64,000 bases of DNA from Caulobacteraceae bacterium (GTDB taxonomy: Bacteria > Pseudomonadota > Alphaproteobacteria > Caulobacterales > Caulobacteraceae). The notes below the pieces were generated by a model that worked only from the letters and a program-made list of their open reading frames with translations, was not told the DNA's origin and made no database searches. This document shows, in pieces, positions 48,127 to 58,052 of this stretch. The stretch covers positions 160,335 through 224,334 of the forward strand of contig CANJLQ010000004.1 in the NCBI GenBank assembly GCA_947475735.1, read 5' to 3'. Made by a program: the position numbers and the translations under genes. How positions within the stretch are numbered: the stretch's first letter is position 1; each line of letters begins with the position of its first letter.

Positions 48127-48752
48127 GCCTGTCGCTGGACATCGAAGCCGAACGCGGTGGCTTCACCCTGAACGCCCGCTTCGACAGCGCCGCGCGCGTC
48201 GTCACCGTTCAGGGTCCGTCCGGCGCGGGCAAGACCACCCTGCTGCACGCCGTCGCCGGACTGATCCCCGTCACCCGCGCACGGGTCCTCGCCGGCAGGG
48301 ACACCGTGGTCGACACCGACGCCGGCCGTTCGCCCCCGTCCCACCGGCGAGGCGTCGGCTATGTCTTTCAGGATGTGCGTCTGTTTCCGCACCTAAGCGT
48401 CGCCGCGAACATCGCCTACGGCCGCCGCTTCGCCGAAGCGCCCGCCGACATCGATCCGCTCGTCGATCTCCTCGATCTTCGTCCGCTCCTGACCCGCTGG
48501 ACCCGCAATCTCTCGGGCGGAGAGGCCCGGCGCGTGGCCCTGGCCCGCGCGCTCGCCACCGGCCCCCGCCTGTTGCTGCTCGACGAACCCTTCGCCGGAC
48601 TGGACGCGCGACGCCGCGACGAGCTCCTGCCCTATCTGGTCGCCCTTCGCGACCGCACCGCCCTGCCGATGCTCCTGGTCTCTCATGACCCGCGCGACGC
48701 CGACGCCCTGGCCCAGGACCGGGTCGAAATCGTGGAGGGACGGCTGGTCTGA
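48123..48752 (+). CDS. modC: Molybdenum ABC transporter ATP-binding protein ModC (without C-terminal MOP domain)
   Basis: VQGPSGAGKTTLLHAVAGL..VGYVFQDVRLFPHLSVAANIAYG..LSGGEARRVALARALATGPRLLLLDEPFAGLD; ends after the ATPase domain. Confidence 0.93.
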   Translation: MSLSLDIEAERGGFTLNARFDSAARVVTVQGPSGAGKTTLLHAVAGLIPVTRARVLAGRDTVVDTDAGRSPPSHRRGVGYVFQDVRLFPHLSVAANIAYGRRFAEAPADIDPLVDLLDLRPLLTRWTRNLSGGEARRVALARALATGPRLLLLDEPFAGLDARRRDELLPYLVALRDRTALPMLLVSHDPRDADALAQDRVEIVEGRLV

Positions 48753-48845
48753 GGGAAGAATGGCGCACCCGAGATGAACGTGAGTCATGTTCGCCGTCGT
48801 CCGGGAGCGTCCACGGCTGTCCGAATATCGTTTTATTTCAGATAT

Positions 48846-49076
48846 TTATAACTCCGTGCTAAGCTGATCCTCCAGTTCGTCGGAGCGGATGCGCGAAGCG
48901 CCGCCCACCTTTCTGATGACGAACGCTCCGCTCTTCGCGAGCTGATAGAGGGTGGACCGGCTTACATTCAGCCGCCTGTAGGCCTCCGGAATGGTGTGAA
49001 GGCAGATGGCATCTGGCGATGCGCGTGTTTGTCGGTCTTCGACCATGGGGGTGCTCCAGTGAATGGAGCGTCCCAA
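48846..49076 (-). CDS. Helix-turn-helix (AlpA/excisionase-like) DNA-binding protein
   Basis: TIPEAYRRLNVSRSTLYQLAKSGAFVIRKVGGASRIRSDELEDQL. Confidence 0.8.
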   Translation of the reverse strand: MGRSIHWSTPMVEDRQTRASPDAICLHTIPEAYRRLNVSRSTLYQLAKSGAFVIRKVGGASRIRSDELEDQLSTEL

Positions 49077-49133
49077 TGGAAGAACATTTCGGGTCGGAGC
49101 AACAGCGGCCCTCCGGATAAGTTGGACCCCAAG

Positions 49134-49985
49134 TTATCCGGCTCGGTTACGGATCCGATCGATCGTTAGCGGGAGCTCACGCTTCACCACCTGCTCCAGG
49201 AAGGCGGCCAGTACAGCACGAGGCATTCGCTCGGGACGCCCCGATATCAGGCCATAGGGCCGGTAGACGTTGATTTCGCAGAGGAGTGCCGTGAGGAAGC
49301 CCTGCGGCGTGTTCTCCTGGGAACCTCCGCTTAGCGGCAGCCTTGAGTATCTTTGCCAGGCCAAGGCAATCCGCTCCGCTGCGGCGATGGTCGGAGGATC
49401 GCTTTGGTGTTTTGGTCCCATCACGCCGATCCCTGAAGCGGCCTTGATCGCTACTAAAGCGCGACGGACATCCGGTCGCGGGCGATCGGTCCACCCAGGG
49501 CAGATAAGTTCAAAGATTGGCTGGAGCGCCTGCTCCATGCGCAGATGCTGACGCGTCAGTTCAGTCACCCAATCTTTCGGCGTGTCGTCGTCGATGACGA
49601 ACCGCTGGTGCTTGTCGAGAAGCTTTAGGCTTTTCGCAACCGACTTAAGGAGCTTTTGGACGTCATCGTTGAGGTAGGCGTTCTCCTGCTCTCTTGCTCA
49701 ATTCCATTCAAAGACGGTCAGTTCAACCTGATCGATAAATCCCGCGAAGGCGGACGGCGGAATCTGGCCCATGGTCGAAAGACGTTGTCGGTCGGGGGGA
49801 GTTATCAGCTGATAAGTATGACGCTTTCGAGCTCGAGGAGGCTCTATCGGCGCGAACGACTCCACGCCAACGCCTAATGCTCCAGTGGGGGTTAAAACTC
49901 GGGCGCGAGTGCTGAGGTCGGTTTTTTTCTTGGCGGTACGAGGCCGTCCAGCACTACTTCTATGATTGCCGTCTCGGTCGGTCAC
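49134..49985 (-). pseudogene. Hypothetical protein interrupted by a single in-frame TGA (at 49698-49700)
   Basis: ORFs 49698-49985 and 49134-49568 are in the same frame; the frame stays open through 49697-49569 (..VFEWN*AREQENAYLNDDVQKLLKSVAKSLKLLDKHQRFVIDDDTPKDWVTEL..). Confidence 0.55.
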
Positions 49986-50303
49986 AAGGAATGTCCTGTA
50001 GGCCGCGCTCTAGCTGCGTAGCGCCTGATCATCGAACGGTACAAGGGCCGAGAGCCGATGTCTGCGCCGGCTCATCGCTGGAGGGCAAAGCCACGACAGG
50101 CGCGTCGGTCCAGTTGGCCCAGTGGTGCGGTGCAGGATCGCATATTTCAGCACAATCGACACGTTGACGGACAAGCGAGGACGTCGATGGAGGCGGTCCG
50201 TTCGTGGCTCAATGCGGCGGTTGGGAACGTCCGCTTGTCGGACGGCGAGCTAGCCGACAGGGCCGACTATGACATCTATGGCGACTAAACTCAGCTCAGC
50301 GGG

Positions 50304-50969
50304 TCATCGACCCGTCTGCATGCCGCCAACGATCATCTCGGCATAGGTTTCGCCGATCTCCCGTGCCGACTGCTGGGAGGTCTCGGGACGGAACCAGCGA
50401 TGGGTCCAACCGAGAACGCCGAGCATGCCGTAGGCGACGACCCGCGATGGGCCGACGTTTCTCAGGCTGCCGTCCGCATACCCCGCCTCGACGATCTCGA
50501 TGAAGGCGTTCTCGATGATGCGATTGACCTGACGCATGTCCGAGGACCACTTGGTCCGGGAGCCGGACACCCGGCTCAGGTTCTCGCGAATATAGATGAA
50601 CAGCAGAGGATAGTGCTCGCCGTAGGACTCCATGATGGCGACGATCAGCGCCCTCAACTTCTCCGGCGGTGACATTTCGCTCGCGGCGATCTCGGTGGCG
50701 ATTTCGGAGTTCCGCTCGGCGACCGCGCGCAGGACCTCGTCGAACAGCTCTTCCTTGGAGGATATGTAGTAGTAGACCGATGCCCGATCGATCCCCAGTT
50801 CCGCTGCGACGGCGCTGATGCTGGCCCCCTGCAGGCCGAGACGATCAAAGACCCGGACCGCCGCTTCCGCGATCTCGCGACGCCGACGCTTGTAGGCGTC
50901 GGAGCTCTCATGTTTGGCGGCCTTTCGGCGTTTCCCGATACCGCTGGTCTGATCGGTTGAAGCAGTCAT
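50304..50969 (-). CDS. TetR/AcrR family transcriptional regulator
   Basis: EIAEAAVRVFDRLGLQGASISAVAAELGIDRASVYYYISSKEELFDEVL. Confidence 0.93.
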   Translation of the reverse strand: MTASTDQTSGIGKRRKAAKHESSDAYKRRRREIAEAAVRVFDRLGLQGASISAVAAELGIDRASVYYYISSKEELFDEVLRAVAERNSEIATEIAASEMSPPEKLRALIVAIMESYGEHYPLLFIYIRENLSRVSGSRTKWSSDMRQVNRIIENAFIEIVEAGYADGSLRNVGPSRVVAYGMLGVLGWTHRWFRPETSQQSAREIGETYAEMIVGGMQTGR

Positions 50970-51017
50970 TGCCGACCCTGATTACCGATGGAATCGGCAA
51001 ACACCAACGCGTCGCAC

Positions 51018-51776
51018 TCAGCCTTTCGGGCCACCGGCAACATAAAGAACCTGTCCGGTGACGAAGCTCGACCGCTCGTCTGCGAAGAAGGAGACGGCGT
51101 TGGCGACGTCGTCGGGATGGCCGGGACGACCGACGGGGATGTCGCGCACGACCTCGGCGACCATGGCGTCGAAGGACAGGCCCAGGCGCTCCGCAACGCC
51201 GGCCGTCATGGGTGTCACGACGAAGCCTGGGGCCACCACATTGGCTGTTATGCCCGACTTTCCCAGTTCAAGGGCGAGAGACTTGGTCAGGCCGATCACC
51301 CCGGCCTTGGCGGCGGCGTAGTTGGCCTGGCCGTGAGCGCCGAGCGCGGCGATGCTTGCGAGGTTGACGATCCGTCCGTGGCCTCTGGTGCGCATGCCGG
51401 CCTGTACGGCCCGACACATGAGGAAGACCCCGCGCAGGTTGACGTCCTGGACGACCTGCCAGTCCTCAAGGCTCATCTTGGCGACGGTCCGCTCCCGCAG
51501 GATGCCGGCATTGTTCACGAGAACCGCCGCAGGGCCCAGCGCGGCCTCCACCGACGCGACGGCGTGCTCGACCGACCCTTCATCCGCGACGTCCACGGCC
51601 ACACCCAGGGCGTGTCGGCCGAGGGCCTCAACCTTGGCAACAGTCTCGGCGCAGGCCGAGGCGTCCAGATCCATTACGGCGATGTCGCATCCGTCGCGGG
51701 CGAGGCGCTCGGCGATCGCGGCACCGATGCCGCGTGCGGCCCCGGTCACCAGGGCGATCCGTGTGCCCTCGCTCAT
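51018..51776 (-). CDS. SDR family oxidoreductase (FabG/PhaB-like)
   Basis: ALVTGAARGIGAAIAERLARDGCDIAVMD..LVNNAGI..YAAAKAGVIGLTKSLA. Confidence 0.93.
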   Translation of the reverse strand: MSEGTRIALVTGAARGIGAAIAERLARDGCDIAVMDLDASACAETVAKVEALGRHALGVAVDVADEGSVEHAVASVEAALGPAAVLVNNAGILRERTVAKMSLEDWQVVQDVNLRGVFLMCRAVQAGMRTRGHGRIVNLASIAALGAHGQANYAAAKAGVIGLTKSLALELGKSGITANVVAPGFVVTPMTAGVAERLGLSFDAMVAEVVRDIPVGRPGHPDDVANAVSFFADERSSFVTGQVLYVAGGPKG

Positions 51777-53479
51777 GACAGGCCCAGCCGCTCGGCGGCC
51801 ATGCGCGACAGCAGGAACTTGCGCGGGCGGCCAGACGGGGTCAGCGGAACCTCATCCGCTGCGATCGGCAGAATATGGCGGGGTACCTTGAAGCGAGCCA
51901 GCCGTGCGGCGCACCAGTCGATAAGAGTCTGCGGTTCCAGAATGTGTCCAGGTCGAGTGATGATGAAGGCCACGCCGACCTCGCCCATGCGATCATCGGG
52001 TACGGGGGCGACATGGGCCTGGAGCACGGCGGGGTGAACCATGAGGACGTCTTCGATCTCCGACGGGGTGACCTGCTCGCCGCCGCAGCGATAGCTCTCC
52101 TTCACCCGCCCCACGAGCGACAGATAGCCATCCTGGTCGATGCGGCCGAGATCACCCGTGTGCAGCCATCCCTTGGCATCGAACGCCTCGGCCGTAGCGT
52201 CGGGCTTGTCGAAATATCCCTGTGTCACACCCGGGCCCCGAGCCATCAGCTCGCCGACCTCTCCGGGGTTCAGAACGGTGCCCGTCGCCGGGTCCACGAC
52301 CTGGTAGTCAACAAGGCGGTTTTCGATCGCCGGATCGCCTGCCGGCCCGACGTCGCGAAGCCGGCCGTTGGTCGTCTTGAGCCGTTCGGCGGGGTCATCG
52401 GGACGCGTCACTGTCGTGGACGCCGTGCACTCGCTCATCCCATAGCCGGTCGTGATTTCGATCCCCGGGAATGTCTGCAGGATCCGGTCCCACAGTCCGG
52501 GAGGCGTTCGGCCGCCCGAGGACAGCATCGCCTTGAGCGAACCCGTATCGGCAGAACCGGCATCCAGGGCCTCGAGCACGGCGAGGGTCATGGTCGGGAT
52601 GAGGAGGAGGTCGCTCACCTCATGCCGTTCGATGGTTCGCAGCGTCTCGCGAGGATCGAACCTCAGGTGCGGAACCACGGCCCCGCCGACGAACAGGGCG
52701 GCCAGCAGTCCCTCCACATAGCCGTAGACGTGGTTCATCGGCAGGCTGAAGTGGATGCGCCGGCCGTCTTCGAAGGCGCGGGCGTAGGCGCTGCCGAAGG
52801 CGGCGCGCAGCAACATGTCGTGGGTAAGCAGGACGCCCTTGGGCGATCCCGTCGTCCCTGATGTGTAGATGATGTCTGCGGGGGCCTGGGGATCGGCCTT
52901 CACCTGGAACGGTGCTGTCGCGATGAGCGCCTCGAACGAGACTGCCCCGGCGCGGCCTTCGCCCTCGGCCTTGAAAACGGCGATGGAGCGCAGGTCCGGC
53001 AAATCTTCGCCGCCCCCGGCGGTCTCCCAGCCCGGGGCGATGTCATCCAGCATGCCGAGATAGTCGAGATCGCGGAAGCGATCCATGGTGACCAGCAGGG
53101 CCGCCCGGGACTGGCGCAGGACATAGGCCAGTTCGTCCCTGCGGTTCAGGATGTTGACCGGCACCGCGACGCAGCCGACGGCCGCGACAGCGAACTTCAG
53201 GGCCGCGAACGCAGGGTAGTTGGCCATCACGAGCGCAACGTGTTCGCCCGGTCTGAGGCCGGCAGCCTGCAGACCCCCGGCGACTGCGGCGGACCAGTCG
53301 GCCATCTGTCGATAGGTCCACGTTCTGTCGTCTGTGATCAGATAGGGACGATCCGGGTGATGATCCGCCGCCTCCAGCAGCTTCTCGTACAGGGTCCGGG
53401 GAACCCACGGCGAAAAGCGATCCGCAAGCGCAGACTGGCGATCGGCAACGGTCAACAAGGGCGTGCAGGCGGACTTCAT
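51773..53479 (-). CDS. AMP-dependent acyl-CoA synthetase/ligase
   Basis: ADIIYTSGTTGSPKGVLLTHDML..TGYGMSECT..GWLHTGDLGRIDQDGYLSLVGRVKESY. Confidence 0.94.
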   Translation of the reverse strand: MKSACTPLLTVADRQSALADRFSPWVPRTLYEKLLEAADHHPDRPYLITDDRTWTYRQMADWSAAVAGGLQAAGLRPGEHVALVMANYPAFAALKFAVAAVGCVAVPVNILNRRDELAYVLRQSRAALLVTMDRFRDLDYLGMLDDIAPGWETAGGGEDLPDLRSIAVFKAEGEGRAGAVSFEALIATAPFQVKADPQAPADIIYTSGTTGSPKGVLLTHDMLLRAAFGSAYARAFEDGRRIHFSLPMNHVYGYVEGLLAALFVGGAVVPHLRFDPRETLRTIERHEVSDLLLIPTMTLAVLEALDAGSADTGSLKAMLSSGGRTPPGLWDRILQTFPGIEITTGYGMSECTASTTVTRPDDPAERLKTTNGRLRDVGPAGDPAIENRLVDYQVVDPATGTVLNPGEVGELMARGPGVTQGYFDKPDATAEAFDAKGWLHTGDLGRIDQDGYLSLVGRVKESYRCGGEQVTPSEIEDVLMVHPAVLQAHVAPVPDDRMGEVGVAFIITRPGHILEPQTLIDWCAARLARFKVPRHILPIAADEVPLTPSGRPRKFLLSRMAAERLGLS

Positions 53480-53503
53480 GGTCAGGACGCCAAGGCGATG
53501 GGC

Positions 53504-54877
53504 TCAGGGATTCAGCAGTTCGTGGTGGCGACGATACTCGGATCGACCCCAGCCGAAAGCCAGGGCGGCGAGGGCGGTGGAAACCGAGAGGGTCAACCCC
53601 AGCGACATCCCCAAGGCCGCCTCGGAGCGAAACACGAAGTCGTTCAGCAGACCGGGCAACAGGGGGCCCATCGTCAGTCCGCCCAGGTTCGCGATGAACA
53701 GGATCAGCGCGAGCGCCTGGCCCCGGACCTGATTGGGCAGGACCATCTGGGACGCGGCGTAACAACTGCCCGCAGGCATGGCCAGAAGGACCACTCCGAC
53801 AGCGAAGACCGCGACCGTGGCCATTGCGCTGGACCCTTGGGCCCAAAGCAGGGCGACGAAGGCCGCAGTGCCGAAAATCGAGCTGACCATGGCGATCCGA
53901 AGCGCGGCGTCCCGGCGACCCGCGACCAGGCCTCGATCGCTCAAGCGCCCGCCCATCAGCATGCCGAAGCTGCCGCCGATCAGGACCACGAGGCCCATCA
54001 CCAGGCCGGTCTGCTGCGGCGTCCAGTCGAAGGAGCGCTGCAGGACCCCCGGTGACCACAGCATGAAGGCGTAAAGCGCCACGGCCTGGAACATCAGTCC
54101 GAGGGCGATAGCGGCAACGGCCACGCGGCGTTTGGCGATCTCGGCGACCGTTTCGGCAATGCTCAGTCGGGCGACGGCCCCATCCTGGGCCACGAGGGCC
54201 TTGCGCCGCCTGGGCTCTCGAAGGGTCAGAACCCACAGGGCAACCAAGAGTCCGGGAATGCCCGTGACCAGAAAGGTTGCTCGCCACGAGGCGATCTCGC
54301 CAAAAACAGGCAGTGTCAGGGTCGCGGTCTGGGTGACCAGCTGGACGACCAGTCCGCCGACCAGAAGCGCCAGACCGGATCCGAGGTAGATGCCCACCCC
54401 ATAGAGGCTCATTGCGGCACCCAGCTTCTCGTTTGGAAAGCTGTCGGAAATCATCGACACAGCCGCAGGCGCGAGGGTGGCCTCGCCGACCCCGACACCC
54501 ATGCGGGCGAGAAAGAGACCCGGATAGCCCGTGGCGACAGCGCAGGCCGCTGTCATCAGGCTCCAGAAGAAGACGCCTGCCGCGATGATATTGCGCCGGT
54601 TGAAACGGTCCACCAGCCTGCCCGCCGGCAGGCTGACCAGGGTGTAGAACAGTGAGAAGGCGAGGCCACCCAACAGGCCGACCTGGGTGTCGGAGACCGC
54701 GAACTCGGCCTTGATGGGACCAACGAGCAGGCTCAGGATTTGACGGTCGATGAACGACAGCGTGTAGCAAACGGTCAGGACAGCGACCGTGTACCAGGCA
54801 TAACCGCCCGGGCTCTGTCCCTCCAAAGAAGGGGCCGCCGGACCTTTCGATCCGGCGACCTGGGAGGTTTCAGTCAT
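53504..54877 (-). CDS. MFS transporter (spinster-like)
   Basis: 12-TM MFS; VLTVCYTLSFIDRQILSLLVGPIKAEFAVSDTQVGLLGGLAFSLFYTL. Confidence 0.93.
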   Translation of the reverse strand: MTETSQVAGSKGPAAPSLEGQSPGGYAWYTVAVLTVCYTLSFIDRQILSLLVGPIKAEFAVSDTQVGLLGGLAFSLFYTLVSLPAGRLVDRFNRRNIIAAGVFFWSLMTAACAVATGYPGLFLARMGVGVGEATLAPAAVSMISDSFPNEKLGAAMSLYGVGIYLGSGLALLVGGLVVQLVTQTATLTLPVFGEIASWRATFLVTGIPGLLVALWVLTLREPRRRKALVAQDGAVARLSIAETVAEIAKRRVAVAAIALGLMFQAVALYAFMLWSPGVLQRSFDWTPQQTGLVMGLVVLIGGSFGMLMGGRLSDRGLVAGRRDAALRIAMVSSIFGTAAFVALLWAQGSSAMATVAVFAVGVVLLAMPAGSCYAASQMVLPNQVRGQALALILFIANLGGLTMGPLLPGLLNDFVFRSEAALGMSLGLTLSVSTALAALAFGWGRSEYRRHHELLNP

Positions 54878-57357
54878 CAGAACCGAGCCGCGAACTGGAG
54901 AGCGATCTCGCGGCCGCGAGCCACCACGCCACGTTGCTCGCCGATGGCACCAGGCACACTGGCTCCACCGGTCCGGTCCGCGGCGTAGAGGATGTAGGTC
55001 TCATCCGACAGGTTCCGTCCGAGGAGCTGGACCGTGTACCGGTCGTCGGGCGAGGTTAGCGTCAGGCCCGCGTTGTAGCGCCAGAACGAGTCCTGGAGTG
55101 CGGAGGGGGCCATGGTCTCCGAGGCGAAGTAGGAGCCGCTGTAGAAGGCATCTCCCGTCAGCGCGAGGTTGAAGCCGGCGATCTGGGTCTCATAGGTGAA
55201 ACCTGCGCTACCCGCCCATTCCGGGGCCCTTGCGGGCGCCCGACCCTCGAAGTCCTGCTGCAGGGTCAGAGCGGTCGCATTGACGAAGGAGCAGTTCGCG
55301 GGAGCCACAGCCGTCGCCCGGACCGTTCCGGTCGGGAACGCGTAGGAATAGCACTGCCCGACGAAGTCGCGGAACTGGGCGTCGACATAGGCGATCGCGC
55401 CGCGCACCTCGAGACCGTCGGTCAGCTGCCACCGCGCGTCGGCCTCGAAGCCGCGTTGCTGGACTTCGCCGGCGTTGTTGATCGTGTAGGCGATACGAGC
55501 AGGGTCGTAGGTGTTCACCTGCAGATCTTCGAACGTGTAGGCGAAGGCGGCGAAGTTGGCGCGGATCCGACCCTGGTCGAAGATGCCCTTGGCCCCGAAC
55601 TCGAAGCCCGACGCGGACTCGGCGTCAAAGTCGATGTCCCCGATCCGGGTCGTCGTCTGCTGTGGGCTGGTCAATCCGAAACCGCCCGACTTGTATCCGG
55701 TCTTGTAGGCCAGGAAGAAGGTCCGGTTGGACGATGGCCGCCAGGTGATCGTCGCCTCGGGCGACACGTTGTCGTCCTCGAACTGACCCACGATGTCGCC
55801 CGGCACCGTGGAGCCCGGATAGACGGTCGATTGGGTCGCGAAGGTTCCGATGCCGTACAGGTTGCGCTTGGCGAAATCCTTGGTCTCACGTGTCCAGCGC
55901 AGACCGCCCGCGATCTCGATCGTGTCGCTGATGTCATAGAGAACCTGGCCGAAGATGGACTGTGTCTCACCGTCCTGCTGGGCGAGATCCTCGTAGGTCA
56001 CGAAGCGTCCGGAAGCCGCGCTATAGCTGCTGTCGCGCAGCTTGGTGTCGTTGGTGGTGTAGAGGTCGGTCCACTGGAAGAAGGCCCCGAGCATGAAGTT
56101 CAGCGGTCCGGAGTAGTCGCTGGTCAGGCGGAACTCCTGGCTGATCTCCTGATTGGTCTGGCGATTGTAGAAGGCCAGCTGGGAATAGGTCGTCTGGTCG
56201 AGACCGGACAGGAACTCGTACTGGGTGGAGTTGTAGCCTGTTGTTGACACGAGGTTCAGCGTCTCGCTGAGGGCCCAATCGAACTCCAGCACGCCGGTGA
56301 AGACGTCCAGTTCGCCATAGGCCCGGCCGTTTCCACGATAGCCGCGCATCGTACGAGCGATCGCGTCAGGAAGATCGCCGCTGGTCGTGCGGTTGTCTGC
56401 GACGCAATCAGCGAAGGGGTCCGCGATCCCATAGACCCTCGGGTTGGAGCCGCCGGAACAGGCTCCGATGTTCTGCGTCGCGACACCGGGTCCGGCGTCT
56501 TCGTTGTGACCGGCGAACAGCTTCAGACGTGCGGTGATCGTCGGAGCGATCTCCGCTTCGATCGTGAGGCGGCCGAGGATCTCTTCGTCGCCGGGACGGG
56601 AATCTGCCGTGCCGGGCAGCGTCGCGGCACCGGCGGGTGCGCCCGTCGCCGCGACGTAGAAGGGGTTGGCGATGGGCTGGGCCGTGTTGGTCAGCCAGCC
56701 GTCCAGGTTGCGATAACGCAGAGCGAGACGAGCCGACAGGCCCTCGGCGATCGGGCCTGAGAGATAGCCCTCGAGCGTGGCCTCGTCGCCTTCGAACTCA
56801 TAGCCGGCGCGAATGCCGGCCTCGAAGACATCCGTCGGATTCGCCGAGCTGATCGAGATCACACCCGCGGGGCTGTTCTTTCCGAAGAAGAGGGCCTGGG
56901 GCCCTTTCAGGACCTCCACCTGCTCCAGATCGAAAAAGCCCATCTGGGTGATGCGGCCATCGCTGGTCTGGACGCCATCGATCGCCACTGACACCGCCTG
57001 CTCGAAGCCGGTCTGGTTGGCCGGAGAGCTGATGCCGCGGATGGCGACGGATCCGCCGCCATTGGACTTGTAGGCCCCGACGACCACGGTCGGGGTCAGT
57101 TCGCCGATCCGCGACAGGTCGTCGGCGCGGTTTCGTTCGAGTGTTTCAGCGCTCACGACATTGACGACGACCGGAACGCTGATCAGCGTCTCCGACCGGC
57201 GACGCGCGGTGACCACGATGTCGTCGACTGTCGATGTCCCGTCTTGCCCCGCCTGGGCCGTGCCGGGTGCGTCCTGTGCAGCGACAGGCTGGGCGAACGT
57301 GACGATGAGCGCACCGGCGGCGCTCGCCATCAAAAGCGACTTGGTGGTGACAGCCAT
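54877..57357 (-). CDS. TonB-dependent receptor
   Basis: STVDDIVVTARRRSETLISVPVVVNVVSAETLERN..VEVLKGPQALFFGKNSPAGVISISSANPT; C-terminal ALQFAARF. Confidence 0.94.
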   Translation of the reverse strand: MAVTTKSLLMASAAGALIVTFAQPVAAQDAPGTAQAGQDGTSTVDDIVVTARRRSETLISVPVVVNVVSAETLERNRADDLSRIGELTPTVVVGAYKSNGGGSVAIRGISSPANQTGFEQAVSVAIDGVQTSDGRITQMGFFDLEQVEVLKGPQALFFGKNSPAGVISISSANPTDVFEAGIRAGYEFEGDEATLEGYLSGPIAEGLSARLALRYRNLDGWLTNTAQPIANPFYVAATGAPAGAATLPGTADSRPGDEEILGRLTIEAEIAPTITARLKLFAGHNEDAGPGVATQNIGACSGGSNPRVYGIADPFADCVADNRTTSGDLPDAIARTMRGYRGNGRAYGELDVFTGVLEFDWALSETLNLVSTTGYNSTQYEFLSGLDQTTYSQLAFYNRQTNQEISQEFRLTSDYSGPLNFMLGAFFQWTDLYTTNDTKLRDSSYSAASGRFVTYEDLAQQDGETQSIFGQVLYDISDTIEIAGGLRWTRETKDFAKRNLYGIGTFATQSTVYPGSTVPGDIVGQFEDDNVSPEATITWRPSSNRTFFLAYKTGYKSGGFGLTSPQQTTTRIGDIDFDAESASGFEFGAKGIFDQGRIRANFAAFAYTFEDLQVNTYDPARIAYTINNAGEVQQRGFEADARWQLTDGLEVRGAIAYVDAQFRDFVGQCYSYAFPTGTVRATAVAPANCSFVNATALTLQQDFEGRAPARAPEWAGSAGFTYETQIAGFNLALTGDAFYSGSYFASETMAPSALQDSFWRYNAGLTLTSPDDRYTVQLLGRNLSDETYILYAADRTGGASVPGAIGEQRGVVARGREIALQFAARF

Positions 57358-57448
57358 GGCTTCCCCCTGATGTTTCCGACCTTGCCGCCGTGCGCCCGTC
57401 TTCTGCGAGTCCTTGCGACATCGTCAGGAAGACCCTCATCTGATGAAC

Positions 57449-57468
57449 TGTCAATACTGGTGTTGACA
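57449..57468. promoter_or_regulatory. Candidate operator 1, TGTCAATACTGGTGTTGACA
   Basis: Inverted repeat TGTCAA-N8-TTGACA between the divergent TonB receptor and MaoC-like genes. Confidence 0.6.
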
Positions 57469-57472
57469 AAAA

Positions 57473-57488
57473 TCAACGACCGCGTTGA
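57473..57488. promoter_or_regulatory. Candidate operator 2, TCAACGACCGCGTTGA
   Basis: Inverted repeat TCAAC-N6-GTTGA; core matches TCAACGATAGTGTTGA at 63589-63604. Confidence 0.55.
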
Positions 57489-57577
57489 TGATGCCGTCCG
57501 GAGACCTGAACCCCAGTCCATAAAAAGGGGGAACGGGTCCCATCGCGGCCATTGCCGTTCTTCTGGAGGATCATGAC

Positions 57578-58024
57578 GTGGACGGATCTGGAGCCTCGCT
57601 CCCGCAGGATATCGCGATCACGATCGACACCCCGGTCGGCTATCGCCTGCAAAGCCTGAGAAAGAAGGCCGCGATCCAGCTCATGGGATCTCGCCTCTGG
57701 GGCCGGTTCAATCCCAACCATTGGGATCCCGTCTACGCCGCCGCCACAGGCCTCAAGGCACCGATCCAGACGGGTGAGATGTCATCGGCCTACATCGCTG
57801 AGATGTGCGTCAACCACTTCGGTGCGGCTTTCTTCAGGGGCGCCCGGGTGGTCTGCAAATATGTGGCCTCGACCTATGCGGACGAGATCATCTCGACCCA
57901 CGGTGTTGTTCGCGAGAAGACGCCCAAGGGGGCCGGCTTCCGCTTCATCGTCGATGTGTGGGCCGAGAACGAGGCCGGAGAGAAGAAGACCGCCGGCTGG
58001 GTTGAAGTCGATGTCGGCGTCTGA
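57578..58024 (+). CDS. MaoC-like hotdog dehydratase-family protein (subunit 1; GTG start)
   Basis: MGSRLWGRFNPNHWDPVYAAATGLKAPIQTGEMSSAYIAEMC; SD-like ctggagga upstream. Confidence 0.78.
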   Translation: MDGSGASLPQDIAITIDTPVGYRLQSLRKKAAIQLMGSRLWGRFNPNHWDPVYAAATGLKAPIQTGEMSSAYIAEMCVNHFGAAFFRGARVVCKYVASTYADEIISTHGVVREKTPKGAGFRFIVDVWAENEAGEKKTAGWVEVDVGV

Positions 58025-58052
58025 CGCTGAAGGGGCAGGAGGAACCACCGCC

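Noticed and set aside
49115-49139. Hairpin GGATAAGTTGGACCCCAAGTTATCC near the end of the split ORF
   Set aside because: Could be a terminator, but has an arm mismatch and no T-tract; too weak to annotate.
49802-49815. 14-bp perfect palindrome TTATCAGCTGATAA
   Set aside because: Inside the putative pseudogene reading frame, single copy, no promoter context.
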